Notes under the pieces: generated by a model
What the model was told of the DNA's origin: nothing
The model's database searches: none
The model's input: only the letters and a program-made list of their open reading frames with translations
Position numbers and translations under genes: made by a program
Assembly (NCBI GenBank): GCA_001485605.1
Contig: FAON01000009.1
Coordinates: 124,001-188,000, forward strand
Reading direction: 5' to 3'
DNA length: 64,000 nt
DNA from: Candidatus Kryptobacter tengchongensis
GTDB taxonomy: Bacteria; Bacteroidota; Ignavibacteria; Kryptoniales; Kryptoniaceae
Shown here: piece after piece, positions 16,610-24,488 of the stretch
Layout of the letters: each line of letters starts with the position of its first letter
Numbering within the stretch: position 1 is the stretch's first letter

Positions 16610-18389
16610 TCTTCAATTTAGTTAATTTATAAACTTTGATATCACGACCATCAAAATAAATCTGCGAAGATCCATATTTGTAATTTAGACAAGCGGAATC
16701 AAGCATAAATTCCAAATTATCAATCCTCGGCAAAAAAGAAGGATGAATTTTATCAATTGAACTTTGCCTCGGGACAATAACATAAACGACATCGTAAACT
16801 TTCTCTATATCTTTAATTAAGATATAAATTTTCACGAAATAATCCCAATCCATAAACCAAGCCCAATTCTCAACCATGGCTTTACTCCCGCGATGCGAAA
16901 CTATCGCAAAAGAAAAAGGTAAAGATTCTTTTTGAATTTTTTGAATGACCTGAACAATTTCATCAGGTTCAATTCTGGACTCAACATTAGATCCACCATG
17001 AAGAAAAGCGTTTAAAATTAATAAAACAGTAACACATACCACAAAAACATCGTGAAAAATTTTCTTTCGTCCGAAAATTTTTCTGATGATGTAAGCAAGC
17101 CAGACAAACGAACTTATCAAAGTTATCGGATAAAAAAGTTCAAAAGATAAAAAACTCAAAAGACCTTTCTCGCTTGCTAATGTAAAAATTAACAAAAGAC
17201 AAAGAAAAATTCCATAGAAAACTTTAAAAGATTCAACCTCACCTTTAGCCCACAAAAAAACCTCAACAAGCAAAGTTAAAGCAATAAACAAAATAAAAAC
17301 ATTTAAAAAGTCAAACGAATACGCTATGACCTCCGAATTTGAAAGCAATGTATAAATTTTTATACCAAATTCTGGACTTAACCTTGAGTAAACTTCAAGT
17401 CCAAGAAGAAACAAAAGGATAAAAATTACAAATAAAATAAATTTAAACGCTCCCACCCTGTCCGATCTGAAACTCTCAAAAAATTTCTTAAAAAGTTCAC
17501 TCAAAACGACCAAAGTCGCCGTTGTAAAACCAACGAAAATGTCAACAAAAAAAGCGACAATTAAACCCAAAATCTTTTGAATTATACCAACATCACCCCA
17601 GAAACCAATCACCATAAGCAACCACCCAAGCCCAAGCAAAAAAGAACTACCCTCAATAGGATTTGAAACAAAATTCAAAATTGGAACAATGAAAGAGAAA
17701 AAAGAAACACTTAAAATCACGGAGAAAAAGTCATTGCTCAATTTATATGTCAAAAAAGAAACACCAGCGATCAAAATCGCAAAATTAAACGCACCAAATA
17801 AATGCAAAACAACATATTGATTCACTCCCAAAATCATAGAGAAAAAAGCACACAACGAGTTCACCCCAAAATTTTCAATACCATAACCGTAGTTGTTCAT
17901 AAGCATTGATGTGATTTTGACAAGATTGCTATGTTGTTCAATTGTAAAAAGAGAACGACTTTGAATTGCCATTTGCATCCACAAAAACAACCCCAAAGAG
18001 AAAATCAAAATGAAAGTAAAAATTTTAAAATTTAACCTTAAACTTACGCTTTTGAACTTGACATTTATAATCCCATCAAGAAAATCGTAAATTTTTTGAT
18101 TGATCCCGACTTTAAAAAAGTTGATTTTCATTCTCGCTTTCTTACTTGCTAAAAAGAAATCAACGCCAGCAATTAAAAGAAAAATTGAAAATATGAAGAA
18201 AACATCAAGTGCTTTTAACTTAACAGCAATGAAAAGGATAACAATTAAAATTGAAAGAAACCGATATAAACACTTTAAAAAACAACCCCAACCCACGCAC
18301 TCATCCCAGAATCTAAATTTCATCATAAGGTATGAGATGAGAGCAAGCCCGATGTAAAGCTTCGCTATGTAAGCAAAAACTTCAATCAT
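16602..18389 (-). CDS. Polytopic membrane protein of unknown function in the Pel-like operon
   Basis: About 595 aa and very hydrophobic, with more than ten predicted membrane spans in the first 480 residues and a soluble C-terminal domain of about 120 residues. I do not recognise the family with confidence. The layout (many spans, one extracytoplasmic C-terminal domain) is like GT-C glycosyltransferases or an uncharacterised polysaccharide membrane component, and it takes the place of PelD/PelE, which are absent. An ATG at 18419 would overlap the pelG-like gene by 29 nt; ATG 18389 directly follows that gene's TAA and is preferred. Confidence 0.6.
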   Translation of the reverse strand: MIEVFAYIAKLYIGLALISYLMMKFRFWDECVGWGCFLKCLYRFLSILIVILFIAVKLKALDVFFIFSIFLLIAGVDFFLASKKARMKINFFKVGINQKIYDFLDGIINVKFKSVSLRLNFKIFTFILIFSLGLFLWMQMAIQSRSLFTIEQHSNLVKITSMLMNNYGYGIENFGVNSLCAFFSMILGVNQYVVLHLFGAFNFAILIAGVSFLTYKLSNDFFSVILSVSFFSFIVPILNFVSNPIEGSSFLLGLGWLLMVIGFWGDVGIIQKILGLIVAFFVDIFVGFTTATLVVLSELFKKFFESFRSDRVGAFKFILFVIFILLFLLGLEVYSRLSPEFGIKIYTLLSNSEVIAYSFDFLNVFILFIALTLLVEVFLWAKGEVESFKVFYGIFLCLLLIFTLASEKGLLSFLSFELFYPITLISSFVWLAYIIRKIFGRKKIFHDVFVVCVTVLLILNAFLHGGSNVESRIEPDEIVQVIQKIQKESLPFSFAIVSHRGSKAMVENWAWFMDWDYFVKIYILIKDIEKVYDVVYVIVPRQSSIDKIHPSFLPRIDNLEFMLDSACLNYKYGSSQIYFDGRDIKVYKLTKLKSD

Positions 18390-18390
18390 T

Positions 18391-20025
18391 TTAAAACGCT
18401 GAATAATATTGATAATCAAGCGTGCGTATAAATTTTAACATATGATATGTTGAAATCATTGCGAAAGAAAATGAACCCGCAAGAAAGCCGATAACTCCAT
18501 ACTCCCAACTTATCAATCTGCTTGCGAAAAGCCCAACCACAAAGTCAACCACAATTGCAGTCCTTATCGCATTTAATCCAAAATTAGGCTTCCATAAGGT
18601 AAAGAAGAACAAATTATTCATTAAACCAATCGCAAGAAAAAGATAAGAAACGGAAGCAAAGTAATAAACTTTAAATGTGATAGGGCTTGCGAAAAACTCA
18701 CGAACTTCTTTTATGTGCCGATAGATGTCGCCAAGCCAAATTACAACCACATACACAACAATTATGCTTAACACTCCAAACAAGAGAAGAAAAGCAAACT
18801 TCATAAAATAGAAATCAAAATACCAAAAATTATACGATTTAATTTTAAAAGCCGAAAATTTCCTCTGAATGGGAATAAGTGACTCGGAAAAATCATTCAC
18901 CGCATATTCAAGCACAGCGAGCGTCAACCCAAATGAAAGCAAAGCCCAATCCATTCCAAGTTCATATGGAGTTCTAAACCAGAAGAAATAAAACTTCCCT
19001 TTTGAATAAGCAGTCCAAGAGATAATTCTATCAAGAAACAACAGCAAAAAATAATAAAACCCGAACTTAAAAAACGGACTATTCACATACGCAAGAACAG
19101 ACGGACGCTTCACTTTTAAGGAAACATAACCGAGCTTCCTTTCCTCTTTCTTTAATCTAAAAACATACCTCGCCCAGATATAGACTAACACATCAGCGAT
19201 GACTAAACCACAAATATGCGCCAAATGAATTGACAAAAATTTAAACTTGTGAAGATAAATAACGATAAATGTTCCAATTGAAAATATGACCGTGATTGAA
19301 ATTTTTCTCTTGGCGGAATAGAGCATAGATGTTGAAAGCCACAGAACCGAAAGAAGGAAATAATAGGCAAAAATTATGTAAATAAATTTTCTCGGAAAAA
19401 CTTCAAAGATAAAGTTGAGGAAAAGCAAAAGTAAAGCAACTAAAACTGTAAAAATTACACCATAATTAAAAATTTGAATTGCTATATCTCGCGCAGTTTT
19501 CTTGTTGCCCAAGCTTAAATAATATGTCACTTCTCTACCCATAACCTGTGTAAATCCACCCGTCGTTATGAAACTCAAAATCGTCCCAAAAGCAACTATC
19601 GTTGCCTGCAACTCACTGAACTTCACCCACGCCCAAAGTGAATAACCAGTAAAAGCAATAAATGCAATTTGCGTAGCTATTGGAAGCCCAAGTGCGAGTC
19701 CAGAAAAATAATGCTTGAAAAAGTTCCAAATCCTTTTACCAAACAAAATAAACTTGCTTTCCTTGCCCTTTCTATCTGATTTAACCCTTAACTTACAAAT
19801 TTTATAAACAGCTTCGCTTAGCTCAAATATATTCTTTTTTCCAAATTCAGCTGGGCAATCAACATGCCTGTATCCCAAGCTCTCAATAACAGCAGCAACT
19901 TGAAGAACGCTAACTGGGTTGCCAATTTTCTCAATGACTTCGTCCGCAACTATTTCAATTTTTCTTGCAAACTCAGATTTCTTAACATCGTCTTCAATAT
20001 GTTGAAGTGTAAATTTCCTTTTCAT
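18391..20025 (-). CDS. pelG: PelG-like polysaccharide exporter (MATE/MOP fold)
   Basis: A 544-aa protein with an N-terminal cytoplasmic extension of about 95 residues and then about 12 membrane spans. The spans have a MATE/Wzx-like pattern and the TTGGFTQVMGREVTYYL segment typical of PelG (the loop after the second to third span). PelG is the inner-membrane transporter working with PelF. Pseudomonas PelG is shorter (about 456 aa), so the N-terminal region is an addition. It overlaps the pelF-like gene by 32 nt, again as in pel operons where pelF and pelG are neighbours. The identity rests on fold, neighbour and motif, not on a search. Confidence 0.75.
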   Translation of the reverse strand: MKRKFTLQHIEDDVKKSEFARKIEIVADEVIEKIGNPVSVLQVAAVIESLGYRHVDCPAEFGKKNIFELSEAVYKICKLRVKSDRKGKESKFILFGKRIWNFFKHYFSGLALGLPIATQIAFIAFTGYSLWAWVKFSELQATIVAFGTILSFITTGGFTQVMGREVTYYLSLGNKKTARDIAIQIFNYGVIFTVLVALLLLFLNFIFEVFPRKFIYIIFAYYFLLSVLWLSTSMLYSAKRKISITVIFSIGTFIVIYLHKFKFLSIHLAHICGLVIADVLVYIWARYVFRLKKEERKLGYVSLKVKRPSVLAYVNSPFFKFGFYYFLLLFLDRIISWTAYSKGKFYFFWFRTPYELGMDWALLSFGLTLAVLEYAVNDFSESLIPIQRKFSAFKIKSYNFWYFDFYFMKFAFLLLFGVLSIIVVYVVVIWLGDIYRHIKEVREFFASPITFKVYYFASVSYLFLAIGLMNNLFFFTLWKPNFGLNAIRTAIVVDFVVGLFASRLISWEYGVIGFLAGSFSFAMISTYHMLKFIRTLDYQYYSAF

Positions 20026-21529
20026 CTTTCACATCTTTAAGCTGGATAAGTTCGTTATAAACTTTTTCATATTCCCCAACGCTAACATCAATTCTAAACT
20101 TTGCCAAAACTTCTTCCCTTGCTCTTCTTCCAAGCGTTTCACGAAGTTCGTGATCCGTTAAAAGTTTAATAACTCCCTCTGCAAGTGCTTTCGGATCCCG
20201 AGGCTTAACAATTATTCCAAACCCTTCAAGAGCTTCTCTCACACCGCCCACATCTGTTGCTACAACAGGTCTTGCGCACGCCATTGATTCAATCACAGTA
20301 TATGGGAAACCCTCGGATATACTTGAAAGTATTGAGATATCCCCCTCATTGTAAATTTCACTCGGCTTTGGATGATGTCCCGCAAGTATAAATGTATCCT
20401 CAAGTCTTAACTCCTTTATCAAAAGTTGACACTTTCTTGTATAAACTGGATCAGCATCAAGAGAACCATATACAATGAACTTAACATTTGGAATTGCCTC
20501 TCTCACAATTGCGCTTGCTTTTATCATCGTTTCAATATCTTTAAGTGGCATAATCCTTGCTGCTGCAACTACCGTTGGGAATCCGCTTGTTTTTTCTGGC
20601 TTCGGTTTAGGCTTAAAAACTTCGGGGTCAACACCATTATAGATAACTTTTATTTTACCTTCGTCAACTCCAAAAATTTTCTCCCATGTCGTATTAAATT
20701 TACACACTGGCAAGACTTTATCAGCAAGCTTATAAAGCATCTTTGAGACCAAAATTGAAAGATTTATCAAAAATTTTTTGGCAAAGAAACTTAAACTTTT
20801 CTCACTCCCAATTCCAATATATCTTTCCCTTGCGAAAACCCCGTGATCTGTCACGACAAGCGGAATCCCGCTTCTCATCTTTGCGACCACGCTCGGCAAC
20901 CCGCTAAAACCAGCTGCCGTCGCATGGCTTAAATCAACCTCCGGCACATCAACATAAAGTGGCATCAGGTAATGATAAAGCCACCTCATCGCAAGTGTTA
21001 AATCATAAACAGAAGGAACCTCATCCTCCCTGAGGAACTGATTTTCTTCAAGATATTTCAAAACAACTAACCTTTTAAATTCCTGCCATACAGCGAAACT
21101 TTTAAATGTTTGCTTATAATCATATTCGCTGAAATACCTGTGCATAAGCCATATATAACCCGCACATTCTTCAGGATCAGAAAATGGATTCATAAGAGAT
21201 GAAATAAACTCAATAAATATCGGGATAAATTTCCGAATGACAACCCTCTCGCTAACCTTCGTCTTTCTTATATAAATGCTTGAAAAAGGTATTTCAAAAA
21301 ATATATCTTCAAAGGGCTCCTCAGAACCCCATAACGGAATTTGACGAACTAACTTTACATTTGAAGGAAGTTTATACTTATATTCAACATAAGGCATTCC
21401 CGTTACAGCATAAATATAAAAATCAAAATCCTTTAAATTGTTCACAAGTATATCTGCCCATGTGCTCACTCCACCGCCAACAAATGGATAAGTTCCTTCA
21501 GTCTCAAAAAGAATTGCTTTTTTTCTCAT
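19994..21529 (-). CDS. pelF: PelF-like family 4 glycosyltransferase
   Basis: A 511-aa cytoplasmic GT-B enzyme with the PelF hallmark near its start (TEGTYPFVGGGVSTWADIL) and the long insertion between the first strands. Donor-site pieces are VIYNGVDPEVF (about 295), RIMPLKDIETMI, and the EX7E motif in EGFPYTVIE followed by RPVVATDVGG. Its length nearly equals P. aeruginosa PelF (about 507 aa), which uses UDP-GlcNAc to build Pel polysaccharide. Donor and product here are inferred. It is followed directly by the pelG-like gene. Confidence 0.82.
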   Translation of the reverse strand: MRKKAILFETEGTYPFVGGGVSTWADILVNNLKDFDFYIYAVTGMPYVEYKYKLPSNVKLVRQIPLWGSEEPFEDIFFEIPFSSIYIRKTKVSERVVIRKFIPIFIEFISSLMNPFSDPEECAGYIWLMHRYFSEYDYKQTFKSFAVWQEFKRLVVLKYLEENQFLREDEVPSVYDLTLAMRWLYHYLMPLYVDVPEVDLSHATAAGFSGLPSVVAKMRSGIPLVVTDHGVFARERYIGIGSEKSLSFFAKKFLINLSILVSKMLYKLADKVLPVCKFNTTWEKIFGVDEGKIKVIYNGVDPEVFKPKPKPEKTSGFPTVVAAARIMPLKDIETMIKASAIVREAIPNVKFIVYGSLDADPVYTRKCQLLIKELRLEDTFILAGHHPKPSEIYNEGDISILSSISEGFPYTVIESMACARPVVATDVGGVREALEGFGIIVKPRDPKALAEGVIKLLTDHELRETLGRRAREEVLAKFRIDVSVGEYEKVYNELIQLKDVKDEKEIYTSTY

Positions 21530-21580
21530 TTGATTTTATGTAATAAATTATCACACTCCCTCGGAATTAAACCATACTCT

Positions 21581-22780
21581 TCAAATAAAATTTGAATAAA
21601 TCTGCTCATAGCGTTTAATAAACCTCTCAACTGTAAATCTTTTTGCCTTTTTAACTCCATTCTCGGACAGTTTCCTCCACAGAATTTCATCATTTAAAAC
21701 TTTAACAACATTTTCAGCAAGTTTAATATAGTCACCGACCTCAAATAAAAATCCACATTCAATCCCACTTTCGCTAATAAGTTCTGGGACTCCACCAACA
21801 GATGTTGCAACCACTGGAACACCTGAAGCCATAGCTTCAAGAACTACAAAGGGTTGCCCCTCGCTTATGCTTGGCAAAACAAGAACATCCGTTATGTTAA
21901 GATAATCAATGCTGTCCGCTTCCCCGGTAAATGTTACCCTGCCGACGAGACCGAGTTCCTCAACCAATTTAAAACATTCACTCACATATTCAACATCCTG
22001 CGTTAAATCACCGATAATTAAGAAATTAACATTATTAACCTTCTCTAAAATTAAAGGCATCGCTTTTATAAATGTTTTAACATCCTTTATCCCTACTACC
22101 CTTCCGATAAAGCTAACGATTTTTCCAACTTTGCTCCCCCCAACGGTGGATTTAAAAAATTCAGGCTCAACAAAATTTTCAATAACATGAAATTTTGATC
22201 TTAAATCTTTCACCTCATCCCCCGAAATCAAACTCAACTGTTGCTCAAAATTATATCTGCAAACAGTTGTGATTACATCAGCACCAAGATAACATCTCCT
22301 TGCTATATCTTTGAAAATTTTTAAATACCCCCTTCTTTCAGTGCAAAGTTTTTCTTTCTCTTTTGAACTTTTGAAAATTTTAAAACCACATTCAACCTCA
22401 TCAACTCCAAATTCAATCTCCTTCCAATACAAACCATGTTCAGTTAAAATCAAAGGTTTCATTTTCATAGATTTCATCTGCAAGCCCAAAAGTCCTGCAA
22501 ATCCAGTTGACAAACTATGATAAACTTTTGCTTCGGGCACAATTTCAATCAGATCGCTAAAATCAAATCTAAACCCAAGTCCATTTAGCACATCTATTTC
22601 AACGATTGACTTAACATTTTCGGGAATTTCAAATTTAACATCTCTTTTCTCACCAGAATATAAATGAACGATTGAAAATTCAATGTGATTTAAATTCTTC
22701 ACAAGTGTATGCACCCACTTTGACACACCACCAATGGCATAAGGATATGTCCCCTCAAGTATCAAACAAACATCAACCAT
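21581..22780 (-). CDS. Second, shorter PelF-type glycosyltransferase
   Basis: A 399-aa GT4 enzyme that also begins with the PelF signature (LILEGTYPYAIGGVSKWVH) but lacks the long insertion of the 511-aa neighbour. The nucleotide-sugar site is intact: GRVVGIKDVKTFI, then SISEGQPFVVLEAMASGVPV with the EX7E pattern. It overlaps the RsbW-like gene by 8 nt and precedes the longer PelF by 51 nt. Two PelF-type enzymes in one operon suggest an alternating or modified polymer, or a priming and an elongating enzyme. This is inference. Confidence 0.82.
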   Translation of the reverse strand: MVDVCLILEGTYPYAIGGVSKWVHTLVKNLNHIEFSIVHLYSGEKRDVKFEIPENVKSIVEIDVLNGLGFRFDFSDLIEIVPEAKVYHSLSTGFAGLLGLQMKSMKMKPLILTEHGLYWKEIEFGVDEVECGFKIFKSSKEKEKLCTERRGYLKIFKDIARRCYLGADVITTVCRYNFEQQLSLISGDEVKDLRSKFHVIENFVEPEFFKSTVGGSKVGKIVSFIGRVVGIKDVKTFIKAMPLILEKVNNVNFLIIGDLTQDVEYVSECFKLVEELGLVGRVTFTGEADSIDYLNITDVLVLPSISEGQPFVVLEAMASGVPVVATSVGGVPELISESGIECGFLFEVGDYIKLAENVVKVLNDEILWRKLSENGVKKAKRFTVERFIKRYEQIYSNFI

Positions 22781-23180
22781 TTTTTTTCAGATACTTTGTT
22801 AAAATTACCTCCATTCCAGATTCATGAGAAAGTATATATTCAATTTTATCCATGATTTGGCTCGCAATATAAAGACCATAACCATGATCTGCAAGAACCT
22901 CCGGATCAGGCTCTTTAACTTTTTCCGGGGCAAACTTTTCACCGAAATCTCTTATTGAAATCTCAATCTTTTCATCGTTCACCCAAACCCTTATAACGAC
23001 ATCACCGTCATTCCCTTTATATGAATGCTTATAGATATTTGTAAGAATTTCACTCACAACAAGTTCAACATCGCCTGCGGTTTCATCCTCAACCCCATTT
23101 GATAGCAAAAAATCCTTTACCTTTGCCCTTAAATCGGAAATTTTCCCAATATCAAGCCTCTCTTTAATTTCCAGAGTCAT
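22773..23180 (-). CDS. RsbW/SpoIIAB-type anti-sigma-like serine kinase
   Basis: A 135-aa GHKL ATPase with no sensor or dimerisation domain, typical of RsbW-type switch kinases. The N box (SEILTNIYKHSY, N48), G1 box (RDFGEKF, 77-83) and G2 box (HGYGLYIA, 99-106) are seen. Such proteins phosphorylate a STAS-domain antagonist and otherwise bind a target, classically a sigma factor. No sigma factor is in the window, so the target may be an enzyme of the polysaccharide system. The ATG overlaps the GH114 gene by 4 nt. Confidence 0.88.
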   Translation of the reverse strand: MTLEIKERLDIGKISDLRAKVKDFLLSNGVEDETAGDVELVVSEILTNIYKHSYKGNDGDVVIRVWVNDEKIEISIRDFGEKFAPEKVKEPDPEVLADHGYGLYIASQIMDKIEYILSHESGMEVILTKYLKKNG

Positions 23181-23953
23181 CTATAAATTTTATTTAGTTC
23201 TATCGTTGACACATAGGGCGTAAATCCATAATATCGTGAAAGGTTCTTAACATAACTTCTTCTTTTATCATTTTCTGACAAAAAATCAAGCGTAAAAATT
23301 TTCTTACCCAAAGATTTCAAAATTTCAACCTTACTGGCATACTCCTTCTCAAACCTAACAAAGTATCTTTTCCTCTGAAAATCATACCTTGTAAAAAGCC
23401 CCTCAATCAAAAAGGCATCAACATAATTTTTTAATGTGTCAATTAAAGCCCAACCGTTGTTGGCAATGATAAATTTCCCTTTATTTTGCGCTTTCATCAG
23501 CCTTATCATATCAATCACCTTTTCCCTAAAATGCGGGAAAATTTGAACAATGTCTATCATATCAATGAAAAAGCCATCAAAATTCTTTGATATTATTTTC
23601 GGAATAATTTGATTGAAAATTAAATCCTGCCAGATATCAGATGTTATATCAACATAAAAATGATTTTCCCAATTTGGGTTCTTTCCAATTATCAAGGAAT
23701 CTGGGATGGAATAACCCCGATAGGTTTCAAATTCTGCTATGTTGATGTATGCTATTAAAATTACATCATATTCTTTAAACTTCGCTATTTCATCCGCTGT
23801 GTAATGGTCTGGGTCAAGGATTAAAAGTTCAAAACTTTCTATCTCATCTACTGATACCTTTGAATAACAAACAGCGTATTTTTTGATGTCCTCAATCTTT
23901 TTGTGTATATCGGAAGAAAAAACGAAGATAAGATAAAGTAAAAACAAAATCAT
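23177..23953 (-). CDS. GH114/TM1410-type endo-polygalactosaminidase-like protein
   Basis: A protein of about 258 aa with an N-terminal signal or anchor (MILFLLYLIFVFSS) and a TIM barrel of the TM1410/GH114 type. Family pieces are the YAVCYSKV strand, ILDPDHYTADEI, ILIAYINIAEFE, DGFFIDMIDIV (acidic active-site strand) and FIIANNGWALID. The hydrolase domain of PelA is of this family and cuts alpha-1,4-linked galactosaminoglycan. Here it is a separate gene, with the deacetylase-like DUF2194 at the other end of the operon. A TTG at 23962 is possible, but ATG 23953 gives a 4-nt ATGA overlap with the HPt gene and is preferred. Confidence 0.8.
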   Translation of the reverse strand: MILFLLYLIFVFSSDIHKKIEDIKKYAVCYSKVSVDEIESFELLILDPDHYTADEIAKFKEYDVILIAYINIAEFETYRGYSIPDSLIIGKNPNWENHFYVDITSDIWQDLIFNQIIPKIISKNFDGFFIDMIDIVQIFPHFREKVIDMIRLMKAQNKGKFIIANNGWALIDTLKNYVDAFLIEGLFTRYDFQRKRYFVRFEKEYASKVEILKSLGKKIFTLDFLSENDKRRSYVKNLSRYYGFTPYVSTIELNKIYR

Positions 23954-24249
23954 TCCGAGCAAATCTCCTGCTTTAATTTATCAATCAGGTTATGCAACTC
24001 TTGAACTAACTTTATAACTTCATCGCAAGAGTTCTGGATACATTTCTGCTCTATTTGAGATGAGATTTCTGTAATCCTTGAGAAGCCATATGATCCACCG
24101 GAACCTTTAAGTCGATGTGCGTATAGTTTAACTAAATCAAAATTTTTTAATTCAATTGCCTCCATCATCTGCTTTGCTTTCTTTTCTGCGATACTTAAAA
24201 AAATTTTCTGCAAGTTTTTTAAGTTAAAATCATCCGATGTAGCGCTCAT
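23950..24249 (-). CDS. HPt phosphotransfer protein
   Basis: A 99-aa helical protein with the HPt motif AHRLKGSGGSYGF (phospho-acceptor H45). It relays phosphate between hybrid kinases and receivers. It is the first gene of the Pel-like operon; the single-domain REC protein at 14764 (same operon) and the hybrid kinase ending at 9969 are possible partners. It begins at ATG 24249, 239 bp from the divergent T9SS gene. Confidence 0.85.
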   Translation of the reverse strand: MSATSDDFNLKNLQKIFLSIAEKKAKQMMEAIELKNFDLVKLYAHRLKGSGGSYGFSRITEISSQIEQKCIQNSCDEVIKLVQELHNLIDKLKQEICSE

Positions 24250-24397
24250 GTGTGAAAAACTTTATTTTTTATAAAGTTAAAAAAACAGCCTAAAATTTCA
24301 AATAAGTTAAAAATTTGATCTTACCCCCGCTTGCAATTCTATACCACCATCATAATACCTTTTTTGAAACCCTGAAGAAACCTTGCACTCACTGTAA

Positions 24398-24413
24398 AGT
24401 GATATAAATCACA
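24398..24413. promoter_or_regulatory. Candidate CRP/FNR-family operator
   Basis: AGTGATATAAATCACA is a near-perfect palindrome matching the CRP pattern TGTGA-N6-TCACA except for its first base. A second overlapping inverted repeat (TCACT-GTAA-AGTGA) sits immediately to its left. It lies 75 bp before the T9SS gene at 24489, with a possible -10 (TATAAC at 24440-24445), and 148 bp from the start of the divergent Pel-like operon. No CRP/FNR gene is in the window. Confidence 0.45.
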
Positions 24414-24488
24414 TAAAACTCTTTGGGAAATTTCTAACTTATAACAGTTTTTTTTAACTTATGATAAAAACAAAAAACGGAGGGTGCT

